Both the position numbers and the translations under genes were made by a program. From Trichoplusia ni (lineage: Eukaryota > Arthropoda > Insecta > Lepidoptera > Noctuidae), in NCBI RefSeq assembly GCF_003590095.1, contig NC_039480.1, positions 19,135,328 to 19,199,327 of the forward strand: a stretch of DNA of 64,000 nt. Reading direction: 5' to 3'. Under the pieces are notes generated by a model that was not told the origin of the DNA, searched no databases, and worked only from the letters and a program-made list of their open reading frames with translations. Position 1 is the first letter of the stretch. Every line of letters starts with the position of its first letter. Positions 36,900 to 50,400 of this stretch are shown piece by piece.

Positions 36900-37387
36900 A
36901 AGTTTACGATTAAAGATTGGGATTTGTATTTTAAAATCTTTACAGTATGGACTAGTGTTACTACTTTCTGATATATTTCAAATCCGTTGGAGTCTTAGAA
37001 GCTTTTCTTTCGTTTGACTCAAACAAAAATATACATGTTTGAGTAAAATTATTTGATCACCGCCCTTGAAACTACGAGACCACCACGATTTATATAAATT
37101 ACATTAGCAATTAAATTAATCTTAGGTTCACGATCATGGCGGCAAAAACACATCCCATAAGCAATTTGTGTTGTTTTTTACTTATAATAATGACATCCTA
37201 ACCTAATTGAATGCGGCCAATGTCATATTGTCAATATGGTGTTTCGTAATTGTTTTTAATATCTGTCAGGAAAATTAACAAATAATATTGGATTAGTAAG
37301 TATTTTTTCTTTTGTCAGAAAAAATATATCTGTAAATTATTTGTAGTATAATTTAGACTCTTTAACTTCCAAATTTTTTATTTAATA

Positions 37388-37594
37388 TTAGCTTTGCGCC
37401 CGCGTCGATGTCGGTTATATCGCGTTTCCAAGAGAACTCTTCAAAAGTCCGGGATAAAAACTATCCTCTGTTCTTTCTCAAGGTCAAGTCTATCTCTGTA
37501 CCAAATTTCATTAAAATCAGTTCCGTGATTTAGACGTGAAAGCGTAACAGACAGACAGACAGAGTTACTTTCGCATTTATAATATTAGTAGGGA
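37388..37594 (-). mobile_element. short Helitron, Hel-1
   Basis: Minus-strand copy; the terminal tetranucleotide is CTAA, which still fits the Helitron CTRR rule. Confidence 0.7.
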
Positions 37595-37615
37595 TCACCT
37601 GGCTGCTATAAATTA

Positions 37616-37852
37616 CTAGCTGTAGCACGCGATTTCGTCCATTTGGTTGATATCGGATTAGTAGTTTAATAGTAAATTTCTTTCTGTTTTTGTAATATTT
37701 CATTACTACTCTGCTCGTATTAATTAAAGCGTGATGATAATATATATGGGATATCTAAAAAAGGAAGAATTTACAAATTATACGGTGGTTCTGAGATTAA
37801 CGCCTTAAAACAAACATACAAACTATATTTTCAGTTTAAGCGTAAGTATAGA
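37616..37852 (-). mobile_element. Helitron-like element, diverged
   Basis: CTAGCTGTAGCACGCGATTT end; the rest is a poor match to the other families. Confidence 0.4.
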
Positions 37853-38356
37853 TTTCAGCGGCTTAATTTATACAATACTTTCAGTCTATCCGGCTACATT
37901 TCTTTCATAATTTGATGTTTTGAGGGTCAGATTGCATCCAATGCCTCTTCGTCCCAAATGAGATTAAAAATAACATTCAACTTATACTTAAGCCAAGTAA
38001 AGTGTTTCATCACTTGCCAATATCGCAATAAAACCTCGTTACTCTTATAAAATTTTAATCTTAAACTTGACAGTTCGATAGTTCAAGCAAATAATCGATT
38101 ACATAAATCGATTTTAAATATAGGTAAGTTATCGAGTAATCTTAAGCTTTTAAATTATGTAAGTTTCCCTTTCTATAGCTAGAATAGAGCGGTAACGTTT
38201 AAGGTCATAGTTCATATCTTGAGACTGGCTGTGTCACTATTTGTCAGTTGTCTGTACGAAGCGGTAGCGTGTCTGTTTAAAAAATAAATCTGTCAACATT
38301 TTTAGCGGGAATTTTTGTTTACAGATATTCTTGTTTTTGTTAAACATATTTTTTTT

Positions 38357-38408
38357 TATAAATTTGAGTTATTTGTGAATAATTTATTTTGAAAATTTTA
38401 AGTTCAGT
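38357..38408 (+). promoter_or_regulatory. possible core promoter of the cuticular gene
   Basis: TATAAA at 38357-38362 and a TCAGT initiator-like sequence at 38404-38408, about 30 nt before the ATG. The TATA-to-initiator spacing (about 49 nt) is longer than usual, so one of the two may be chance. Short leaders are typical of cuticular protein genes. Confidence 0.3.
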
Positions 38409-38436
38409 TTTCAGTTGTTATTTTGTGATTTTTAAA

Positions 38437-41400
38437 ATGCATCTCCTTTCGGCTGTTTTAATGGTAAGTGTATTGTTTTTATATTACTTTATTTTTTATT
38501 TTATGGTTAATCAAATTTTCTATGTGTAATAATATATAACGGTAAATTCGAATACACCCGTTTTGTCTTTATTAATTGCAGATCCACATTACTGTAGTTA
38601 TTATTTAATAGCACCGACGATTGTAATAATAGGTATCTATTAATTAGATATCTGCTATAATTGCGATTTTTAAACACATATTTATTTATTTTTATAATAA
38701 AATTATGTTTTATTATTTTTTATCTGTCCTAATTTCAATAATGAGACACAGTCACTAGTCATACATAAATAATGTTTTTTTTTTAATAATTTGCCACCAT
38801 TTTACTTTTTAAATTTAAATACTGAAATGTATATTGTCTTACCATCTTAATAGACTCCAAATATTTTTAGGTTATATTTCATGAGTTGACATTTTATATA
38901 ACACAAAACATTTACATCTTCTGGCTATTGTTAACAATGTTTACACTTACGCAAATCGGTCACGTACTTACGGCGCGACCATTGTCAAATCATTGATCTA
39001 GCTAACTCAGTATTTTGTCCGTTAAATACCTATTTTAAATCTAATATATAAAATTCCCGTGTCACGATGTTAGTTACCGTATTCCTCCGAAACGGCTTTA
39101 CCGATTTTTACCAAATTGTATCAATAGGTTTGAGAATCGGCTGCTATCTATTTTTCATACCCCTAAGTGGTAAGGGTTGTCCACCCTTAATATTTTGTCT
39201 CCACTGTGATCATCGACAAATCAAATCAAATCATTTATTTCGCTTTAAATATGGGTACAGACAGATGTTAGTATTTAAGCCAAATTTAGTTCCACACATT
39301 ATGCCTTATGCAGCATGCGAAAGTATGAACACCAGACATGGTGTTCATACTTTCGTGACTGTCAGGCGGTACGTAGTTCGCCGGGACAGCTAGTATTATA
39401 CATATATAGTTATCCATATTAATATAATAAATGTATCTCCGTCTGTTTTGCTTTTACGCCAAAACTACTGAACCGATTGTTATGAATTCTAGTACACGGA
39501 TAGACTAAAACCTCAGAACGGAGGCTACTTTTACTAACAGGAAAAGAGGGTTATATAAATTATCTACGTGTCACGTTGTTTTTCCGCGGTGGAATCCCGC
39601 TTTCCCGATTTCAATCGAATTTAAACACCGTGTGTAGCTTGGTACAATTTCAAAGATGGATAGATTGCATCCCTAATAATAGTTCCTCCTAGGCCCTTAC
39701 TTACCACGCGGATTATTAATTTATCACGCGGATTAATATAGATTTTATAATTTATACAAATTGGTAAATTGTTTGGTGGATGTTAAATATATCTAGGTAA
39801 CAAAGCGACAGCGTGCTATGTTGTGGAGTTTGTTGCGCCGTTTCTTCTTCACAGCTAGAACACTTGGGAAGCGGTGAAGGGTGGGCGATACGGGGAGCTT
39901 TCTGTGTAACTATGACGTGCAATAAGTGCTAGTTTGTAGCCTATTTTAAATAAATGGATTTTGATTTTTGATTTTGATTTTGGTATAGTATTTATTTTCG
40001 TTGTTATTTATTATTATTAATCTTGAATCTTATCTTATAATCGAGTTCTTTCGCTTTTCGGGTACGTTAAATTGTGGGTTCCCAGCTGTAATATGCACGT
40101 CATCGTTGACAAGAAGGCAGAAGCTAGAAAGTCTGACAACCAGTCTAACTAAGGGGTATCGTGTTGCCCAGGTAACTGGGTTGAGGAGGTCAGATAGACA
40201 GTCGCTCCTTGTAAAACACTGGTACTTAGTTCTTAGTTGCATCGGGTTAGACTTGAAGTTGACCCTAACATATTTCTGAACAGGCGATGATGATTATGAT
40301 TATAAATATCTTTATCCTATGTGAACGGAATGGCTGCGTGCTGCTGGGAAGTTTGTTGCTCTGTTTCTTCTCTCACAGCAAAAGCACTTAGGAAGCGGTG
40401 AAGTGTGGGCGAAACTGGGTGCTGTCCAATGTAATCTGACCTTCAAAAAGTGCTACCTAGTAGCCTAATTTGAGTAAATGACTTTTGATTTTCAGTTTGA
40501 GCCAGCCCTTAGATCCTGGTGAAGTTATTTCCATAATTAATGATGGAGATTCCTTATGATGTTGTAACGTATAAATACATGTTTAACACTTAATTAATAC
40601 TCTAAGTTAAGTGTTTGAGTTTAATTAATTACGGATTTGAGTCTCGAAGCATAAAGACAAGTTTCCAGTGTACTATGTTTGTAGCACCATAGAGTTTAAA
40701 TGGCTGAACCGATTTCAATGCGGTCTTTTTTTTAAGTAGTTTCGTTATGGGCATCTCGATCTTGTAGATTTGTAATCCTTTTCTGATTTTTCAACGTGTT
40801 TTATTGACATCCCTACTTCCCTACTAATATTATAAATGCGAAAGTAACTCTGTCTGTCTGTCTGTTACGCTTTCACGTCTAAACAACTGAACTGATTTTA
40901 ATAAAATTTGGTGCAGAGATAGAGTTGACCTTGAGAAAGAACATAGGATAGTTTTTATCCCGGACTTTTGAAGAGGTCTCTTAGAAACGCGATATGACCG
41001 ACCTTGACGCGAGCGAAGCCGGGGCCGAAAAACTAGTCTTGTATAAACAATACATATTATTACAAAAACAAAGAAATTGGTACATTCATGTTTGAGAGTT
41101 CCGTAAAATCTGAACCATATTAGGTACTAATGCTACGTTGTCTATCCGTTTGACCCTAGTGAATCTCACAGTGAATCTCAGATAACAAATAATAAAAAAT
41201 AAAGTTCGACGTTAAGCATACGTATCTACCAGTCAAACCAGTGCCGGCGTTGGGGGGGGGGGGGGCGTGATGGGGCGATGTCCCAGGGCGACAAATTCTG
41301 GGGGGCGCCAAGGTCTGAAGATGGAGTCTCTTGCCTCTCCTGGCGCAAACCCTCAGAACTGTGCTCTACTGTAGAGGTGGAATACTTCCACCGCCAAAGG

Positions 41401-44400
41401 TAACGCTAAGGAAAGATGAAATTCTTAATATCATTTTACTTGGGATCAGCAAAAAACTAACACTTGATATTGCTTCTCTCAAGTCGGCGCCACAATATTT
41501 TCGCCCGGGTGTCAGTGGCCCTTACGTCGGCACTGAGTCAAACATTTATTTCTTTGCTAATATGTATTTAGCAGCGGAATAGCCTTCAGCCTATTTGTAC
41601 GGAATCCTCCGTGTCACGAGTCCGACTCGTAATTAACGGGTTTTTCTTTATAGGTATCACCTGTCATTCGAATTGCGCCACGGATTATTAAGAGGTAGAC
41701 TTTTTGCAATAATTTATTTATTTTAACTTTTGCTGGCGACCGGACACACCCAATTGTTACAAAAAGTGAATGTTAAAGGTTAAATATATAGATTTTAAAA
41801 TTAGACAAATTAGGCAATAGAAAAGAATCTGTTTCTGTATGAGAGGCCTGCAGTGGGACAGTTACAGGCTGGTGTTATTAACAGCTTCGGTAATGGCGCC
41901 CCACCGTGGGGCAGCTCACAAGCGTGGTGATCAATGCTCGTTCTCTGTATGAGAGGCCTGCAGTGGGACAGTTACAGGCTGGTGTTATTAACAGCTTCGG
42001 TAATGGCGCCCCACCGTGGGGCAGCTCACAAGCGTGGTGATCAATGCTCGTTCTCTGTATGAGAGGCCTGCAGTGGGACAGTTACAGGCTGGTGTTATTA
42101 ACAGCTTCGGTAATGGCGCCCCACCGTGGGGCAGCTCACAAGCGTGGTGATCAATGCTCGTTCTCTGTATGAGAGGCCTGCAGTGGGACAGTTACGGGCT
42201 GGTGTTATTAACAGCTTCGGTAATGGCGCCCCACCGTGGGGCAGCTCACAAGCGTGGTGACAATCATGGGCTGGTGTTATTAATAAAATCCACTTATTAT
42301 TCATAAATAATTGAGACTCTGATCTCAAATATTTGATGTTTACGTAAGCCATTATTATGTATATTGATTGGCGTTAAAATCATAATGTGTTTGATTGTAA
42401 TTTGCATAAAATTGGTTTTAAGGTTATCCATATTACCAGTTAAGAGTTAGTAATAGTTTAAGCAGCTTAGGCGGGTTCAAAGTTTTTTTTTACTTGCAAA
42501 CCCAACCTCCAATCTGCCTCAAATCCGTCCACAATTCGCTATCGTAGTCCACATGACACCTGTCCAAGCAGTAAGCATTTAGATTCACTCTTCACCGCTT
42601 CCTACGCCGTCCATCCGCTGTCTCCCTTAGTGTGGTGACTTTGGCCCAGGGATCATAGATTACACTTAAAAACCTTCCTCATGAATCACTTTAACTATTA
42701 AAAAAAAACCTCATCAAAATCCCTCGAGTAGTTTCAAAGATTTAAGTGGTCAAGAGGAAATGGGAATGGGGACAGAAAAAGCGGTTCTGTTTTATAATAT
42801 GTAGTGGTAACCACGCGGACGAAGCTGCAGGCAACAGCTAATCCGATATAAAATACTAGCTGTTGCCAGTTCGAAAATACCACGGGAACATACAATCGGG
42901 TTAAAATCCATCCTATATGTTAATCCAAGTTATAAACTATCTGTCAATCAAATTTCGTCCAAATCTGTTCAGTAATTTTTGCGTTAAAGTGTAACAAACA
43001 CCCGTCCATACTTACAAACATTCGCGTTTATAATATTAGTAATATTCATTGTTTACGCTTAAAAAAGCTGTGTGAAACCTAAAACTTTTATTTTTCTATG
43101 AATACTTCTACACAGGTTAAATATCATAGAAATCTAGACAAACTTGATATTATTACGCTAAATATATTTGAGGTCAGGGGGCAACGAATCAGGAATAATA
43201 ATTAGTTTCCAAGTGTTGCCAAACACTAAAATATCTTAGTTATCGATTTCACATTGAAAACTGGCAGAATACATCGTTGGTTCTTGTAAAAAAACTGGGA
43301 AAATGCGAGTCAGGGAATATACTGAGGGTTCCGTAAAAGCTATAGAAATAAATACTTAATTTGCAAAATGGAATTGGACTCCCGTAATATTTATAACTGT
43401 ACCAATCGTTGCAGAATCTCCATTTTTCCGCGTTTTTATACTAACACCTTTCTTGTTTGTTTGTCTGTCGTTCCGGTTGGATTTTTGTAACTCAATTTTG
43501 AGGCACTTCCCGATAAGCTAGCAGGCTGAAATCAGGGTAGCTTCAATTTCGATGACAATGCAATTTACAACTATAAAAACGGCTGGACCGATTTTAATAA
43601 ATTTAAATGGAGTTATATTTAAAAACGTGGGTTTCTAGATTTTGTAAATCTATTAATTATGTTCTTTATCTATACTCCTTCTCAATTTACATCTTTATTC
43701 ATTTTTATTATTTTTTCTCTTGTTTTTCAGCAAAATAATGGATTTTGCCACATTCTCTGACTCTAACGGCGTAAACTTGGAGTTTTAATTTTCTCATAAC
43801 TTGAAAAAAAAATTACGTACATTTTAATAACACGTTTTCAATGATCTTGAGTGACAAAAAGTGTCTTTATAAATGTTCTGTTTTTCTGTTCGTCGCACGG
43901 AATCCAAATAATAGCCTCAATTATTTTTACAAAGTAGAAAATTATACGAAGGATGTTGAATTCAAAATTAAATATAAGTAATAATTCATAACTACATTGT
44001 GTCTTGCGGTTTTACCCGTGTAATACCTATACAATTTTGTGTAGTTATCGGGTAAAATTAAAAAGAGTGGACTATGTCTGTAATAAAGTCTACTTACCTT
44101 ACCAATATTAAAAACGCAAAAAAATGTATCTATGTATGCATATTTGGTCATCTTTCACGCAAAAACCACTGAACGGATTGAGACGAAACTTGGCACACAG
44201 ATAGTTTATAACCTGGATTAACACATAGGATAGTTTTTAATCCGACTTTATGTTCCCGTGGGATCATTTTCTATTTGTAACGTTCGGGCCCGCGAAAACA
44301 GCTTGTTTTGTCATAAAATATTAAGTAGTTTTTGTATTAAATATACGAAACATCTATTCATCACTGCAGAGACATACAAGGTTAATATGACCAATTTTAA

Positions 44401-47400
44401 CTGCACTATAGCCAAATGGTTGATGTCATTGATGCTGGGTTGGAATCGAACCCACGATCTCCGATATAGCAGTCAGGGTTACTAGCCACTAGACTAACAA
44501 GCTAGTCAAATACCTATTCCTTATATTATCTATACTAATATATAAAGCTGAAGAGTTTGTTTGTTTGATTATTTGTTTGAACGCGCTAATCTCAGGAACT
44601 ACTGGTTCAAATTGAAAAATTATTTTTGTATTGAATAGACCATTCATCGAGGAAGGTTTTAAGCTATATACCATCACGCTGCGACTAATAGAAGCGAAGA
44701 TACAATGGAAAATGTGGAATAAACGGGGAAAATTCTAACCACGTGGACGAAGTCGCGGGCAACAGCTAGTTTAATTTATAAAGTATTTATTTATCGAAAC
44801 TTTTTTATTTTTGTTGAAAGCAGACGACGTTTATTAATTTCAACAACATTTTAACATTAGAAATAAAAAAGTTCTTTAAGTATATATTTTAGAAGTTTTA
44901 TAGTGTTTTACTTATTCTAGAAGTTATTTAAAGTTTTTGTTTAAATTATAATTTCTTAGATTTAATCTCTTCTAATATATAAAATTCCCGTGTCACGATG
45001 TTAGTTACCGTACTCCTCCGAAACGGCTTAACCGATTTTTACCAAATTTTATATGCGTATACAGTAGGTCTGAGAATAGAACAACATCTATTTTTCATAC
45101 CCCTAAGTGTTAAGGGTTGCACACACTAAAAAAATATATTTTTTAAACGATTTTTTTTTGTTTTTCTTTTTTAAAATGTGGCATTAACAATACATACAAC
45201 CAGAAAAAAATATATACGGCAAAACAACGTTTGCTGGGTCAGCTAGTTTTAATATAAATCTCACGTTACATTGTGAGTGCCGATTGTTATTCATACATCT
45301 TTGACAGTCGTTACAAGTAGTCAGAATCTAGATAGTCTGACAAACAGTCTAAGGGGTATCGTGTTGCCTATAACTGGGTTGAGGAGGTCAGATAGGCAGT
45401 CGCTCCTTGTAAAACACTGGTACTTAGCTGAATCCAGTTAGACTGGAAGCCGACCCCAACATAGTTGGGAAAAGGCTAGGCCGATGATGATGATATTTGT
45501 GAGTTTATGACGTTGTATCTCATTATCTATTGAACTCATTTTGGAAATTCTTTTAACAATAGAAAGCCACGTTATTTATGATGTGTCACAGACCATATTA
45601 ACCTAAAAATACTCCCTAACGTTTTGGGTAGGGTCAGAAAGATACTTAAAAATTTCGCCATTTTTTTATAGTCAATTTGCATAGATTATTCCTTTTTTAT
45701 CTGTGCTAATATTTTTATTGTCTTTGCCTTGAGAAAGAATACGATATTTATAAAAATTAAATATGTATTATCTTATGAATTTTAATTGTATTTCGTAATC
45801 GGGTTTGGTATAAGTAGATAATTATCTATTATATTATTAAAACATATTTTTTCTGTTCATTTATCTATTGTTATGCAAAATATGTAAATAATTAAATTAA
45901 AACTATTAGAAATCGTCACAAAATCCGGTAGTTTTGTCTAGTTTCTCGCAAAGAGCAATTCTATCGAAAAGTTTAAATACTCAAATGTATTGAACTGACA
46001 AGTCAAAGTTACGTCACTTGTCGAAAAGGAACGTCATTCTCATACATTTAAATATTATAATAAAATATAATATATCCTGGGACAACTCACACACGGTTAT
46101 CTGATCCCAAGCTAAACAGAGCTTGTGTTATGGTAACCAGACAACTGATAAACTTACTTATATATTTCTAAATACATACATATTATAGATAAATTACACC
46201 CATACACAGAACAAATGATCATGCTCATCACACAAACATTTGTCCTGGGCGGGAATCGAACCCACGACCTCCGGTATAGCAGTCAGGGTCGCTAACCACT
46301 AGACCAACAGGCCCGTCAAATTTGAAGTTTTCTACTCTATTATAATGTTACATACATGATATACATAAGATTGTCAATGCGCCATGTTTAATGGAGGGCA
46401 TAATGGTGTTTTAAACACTTTTGTATACGACTTCGAAGAAGGTTCAACTTTCAAACAAGGGCTTTGTGTTACTATCCCAATAATTTTAAACATATTATCA
46501 TTTACTAGAAAACAATCGTTTGCCAGCACAAAAAACAAACGTCTTTCCCATCTAGAATGAGCAGTTTTGTAATCCACGAATGCTTGTCCTGAGTCTGGGT
46601 GTCTTTTATTATTTATTTATTTATTAAACAGTTGTCATAAACATTTAATTAGTGCATGTGACTTCAATGTTTGTGAAACCCAGTGCTGGCGTTAGGGGGG
46701 TGCGTGATGGGGCGATAGCCCAGGGCGACAAATTCTGGGGGGCGCCAAGGTCTGAAGTTGGAGTCTCTTGCCTCTCCTGGCGCTAACCCTCACAACTGTG
46801 CTCTACGCTAGTGGAATACTTCCACCGCCAAACGTAACGCTAAAGGAAAGATGAAATTCTTAATATAATTTCACTTGGGATCAGCAAAAAACTAACACTT
46901 GATATTGCTTCCCTCAAGTGGGCGCCACAATATTTTCGCCCGGGGTGTCAGTGGCCCTTACGCCGGCACTGGTGAAACCCCCGCGACACAATTTATAGAA
47001 ACTTCCTTATAAATACAGACAAATCAACTTACTTGATCGTTTTAAGTAAGCAGAATAAACTTTGTGTACAAAACACTCAAGTAAAACATTTAATTTTCCA
47101 AATAAGTTGGCAATCAATTTGTACAGTTAGAAACAGAAGTTCTATCCTTCAATGAGCTTTAAAAAACAACTTAATGCGGATAAATTCAATGTGTCCCTGT
47201 TTTATTTTATCCTTCTTATCGTATGGTTGATGTACAACCTGGTGTCAGAGTTTAAACCGTTTGTCGACCTCTGACGTGACGCAACACACCCAACGCCGGC
47301 GTTAGGGATGATGACTGGGGATAAAAAGTAAAAATCGATTTAGTCCCTCAGTTAGATTCTTCTTCTTCTAATATATAAAATTCCCGTGTCACGATGTTAG

Positions 47401-50400
47401 TTACCGTACTCCTCCGAAACGGTTCGAGCGATTTTTATGAAATTTTGTATACATATTGGGTAGGACTGAGAATAGAACAACATCTATTTCTCTTACCCCT
47501 AAGTGTTAAGGGTTGCTCACACTAAAAAAATATATATTTTTCGGACGAAATTTTTCGTTTTTATTTTTTTATAATGTGGCGTTAAAAAATACATACAACT
47601 AGAAATAATTTATTAGGCAAAACAACGTTTGCTGGGTCAGCTAGTAATTAATTAATATTAGACACATATTTTTGCCTTCATCTGAACAACTTAAACGGAT
47701 AAAGATTAACACATATTAAATAAATAAACGACATATTTCAGTGGTATTTCATTTGGTAACCTTTATTGTTGTTTAACATTTGTTTTTAGTGGCGTTTTAT
47801 TTTTAACTGAGTTTCTAGACGAAGAGGCACGTCAAGATTGTTTACCTTTATTTAAATAACTAAAAAATGAAGTATATTACAGTTAAAACATACAAAACAC
47901 CAATTCCTAATGTCACTGAGAAACATTAGCGTATAATAAATTTATTTGTGTTAACCCACTTTTGTCACCGACAGTACTTAAGTGGCACTTTACTCAATAA
48001 TCGTTAAGTTATAGAAATAAGTGATTCTTGCAAAATAACCATATTTTACGGAATTAGACAAAAACTTGATTATAAACTTAGGTTGTGTGCACACCTGATG
48101 AATTGTGATAAGTTTTAAATAAATCGTTTTTGTTTTTCCACATCATTGGCATCAATTTTAGTTTATTACACAATATTACTAGTTGTCCCAGCGAATGTTG
48201 TTTTGCCATGGAGCTGAAAACCCCCTTACAAGAATGAAGAAAAAAATATTCTTATGTGTATTAAATAATAGATGTTGTCCCATTCTCAGACCTTATAGTC
48301 CAAGCACACAAAATTAAACTGTAAGAAATGGGTCGTGCCGTATCAGAGGAGTTTCAATTTAGTACAACATGACACGAGAATTTAAAAAAGATATATTTTC
48401 TTTTCTTTTTTTTATAAAAAAACGACTCCCGCATTAAGGAATTTAATCCTTGTGTCGCGGGGGGTTTTACAAACATACAAATCACAAGCACAAGACACCC
48501 AGACTCAGAACAACCATTCGTGGATCACACAAATACTTGTCCTACGGGGATCGAACTGACACGTCGCGCAGTGGGTTTGGCGTGGTGACCTCAACCACTC
48601 GGCTATCCGTGCAGTCAACTATCTTATGAATAGTTTCGAACTTTTATTTGTATTAAGTAAATAGAATAGATTATTCTTAGTACTCATAATGCAAGCTTTG
48701 CTTAGTTTGAGACTAGATGGCGTTGTGTGTAAGTTTAACTAAAGAAAAAGTTGAAGTTATTTTCTATTACTGTTTTTTTCTACATGAGTGGATTTTTCGT
48801 TTGATTAAATAAAATTTGTTATATTATCTACGTTACTACATACCCTTACACTAAGTGCACTACGTAAGTAACTTGACCTCGAAACTCGGATAGTCTAAAT
48901 GATGACTGACTTTCATAAGTGCTTCTCGCGTAGTTAGGAATCGCAATCGTTATTAAATGATGTAACGGTTTAGTCACGCGGCGGGATCGGGAAACTAGTC
49001 GGGCATCCCTGTTAAAAACGCGTGAGTAATCCGTTAAGTACATCATTTAATAATGAATCAGTCTCACGATAGTTCATCATCGGCCTAGCCTTTTCCCAAC
49101 TAAGTTGGGGTCGGCTACCAGTCCAACCGGTTTCAGCTAAGTACCAGTGTCTTACAAGGAGCGACTGCCTATCTGACCTCCTTAACCCAGTTACCTGGGC
49201 AACACGATACCCCTTGGTTAGGCTGGCTGTCAGACTTTTTCAAGTTTCTAACTACCTGTAACGACTGTCAAAGATGTAGGAATAACGGCCGGGACCCACA
49301 ATTTAACATGCCTTCCGAAACACGGAGGAACTCGTTATGACAAAGATGGTCACCCATCCACGGACCAACCGCGTCAAGCATAGCTTAACCTGTGATCGAA
49401 TCACTTATGCGGTTATAGCTTAGCCACGAGCTCCTCTCAGTCTCACGATAGTTATTATAAAAATATTGCAATCGTTTTTGTGTAACCCTCATATTGATAA
49501 CTGATTTCAATACTTTTCAAAATCTTTTGAAAGCTTTTTCAAACTCAGAACTTAGACTGGATGAACCGATGTTTGCATGATGATTTCTTTCGGCTATTAT
49601 TAATACATCTTCGACAGTCGTTACAGGTAGTCAGAAGCTTGAAAGTCTGACAACCAGTCTAACTAAGAGGTATCGTGTTGCCCAGGTAACTGGGTTGAGG
49701 AGGTCAGATAGGCAGTCGCTCCTTGTGAAACACTGTTACTTAGCTGAATCCGGTTAGACTGGAAGCCGACCCCAACATAGTTGGGAAAAGGCTAGGATGA
49801 TGATGATTTTAGACTATTTGAATGGAACTGTTAATTTCGCGAATCTGAATCGCAAGTGCACGAAACTTTAATATTCTATCTATGAAGCAATTGTTAAGGT
49901 TTTGTAAAACTTAACTTTGATTACAATTCGTTAAATAATTATAAACTAACTATCATAATACTAAAATATTTGAAGACGCAAAATTCTATGAGATCAGAAC
50001 TATACTATAATGATGCATGATGATTAATCATTTTAATTTTATAACGTCTGTGGTTAATTAAGTATTTATTAATGAGTAAAATGAGATTGCCAACGGCCGT
50101 AGTGGTTAGTGGCCCTGACTGTTATACCGGTCGTGGGTTCGTTTCCCGCTCAAGACAAATGGTTGTCTGATGAGTTTGATTATGTTTTCTATGTCTGGGT
50201 GAAATTTATCTCTATCAGGTGTGTATTTATAAATATATAAGTATGTTTATCAGTTGTCTAGTACTCATAATACAAGCTTTGTTTAGTTTAAAATCTAGAT
50301 GGCGATGTGTAAAAGATTATAAAAATCTCTCTTTAAGATAAGGCTTAATTCTAAAACTGGTGCACAGTAATGCTTGCCCTGCGCGGGGATGGAACCCGCG

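Noticed and set aside
41836..42259. CRISPR-like array
   Set aside because: The units are contiguous tandem copies with no distinct spacers, in an animal genome.
42098..42352. 84-codon minus-strand frame with repeated CELPHGGAPLPKLL-like residues
   Set aside because: It is produced by the 110-bp satellite, whose period is not a multiple of three. It is not a protein repeat family.
49300..49436. A real 5S rRNA gene
   Set aside because: Only part of the 5S control region is matched, and the sequence is the head of a repeated SINE with a target duplication.
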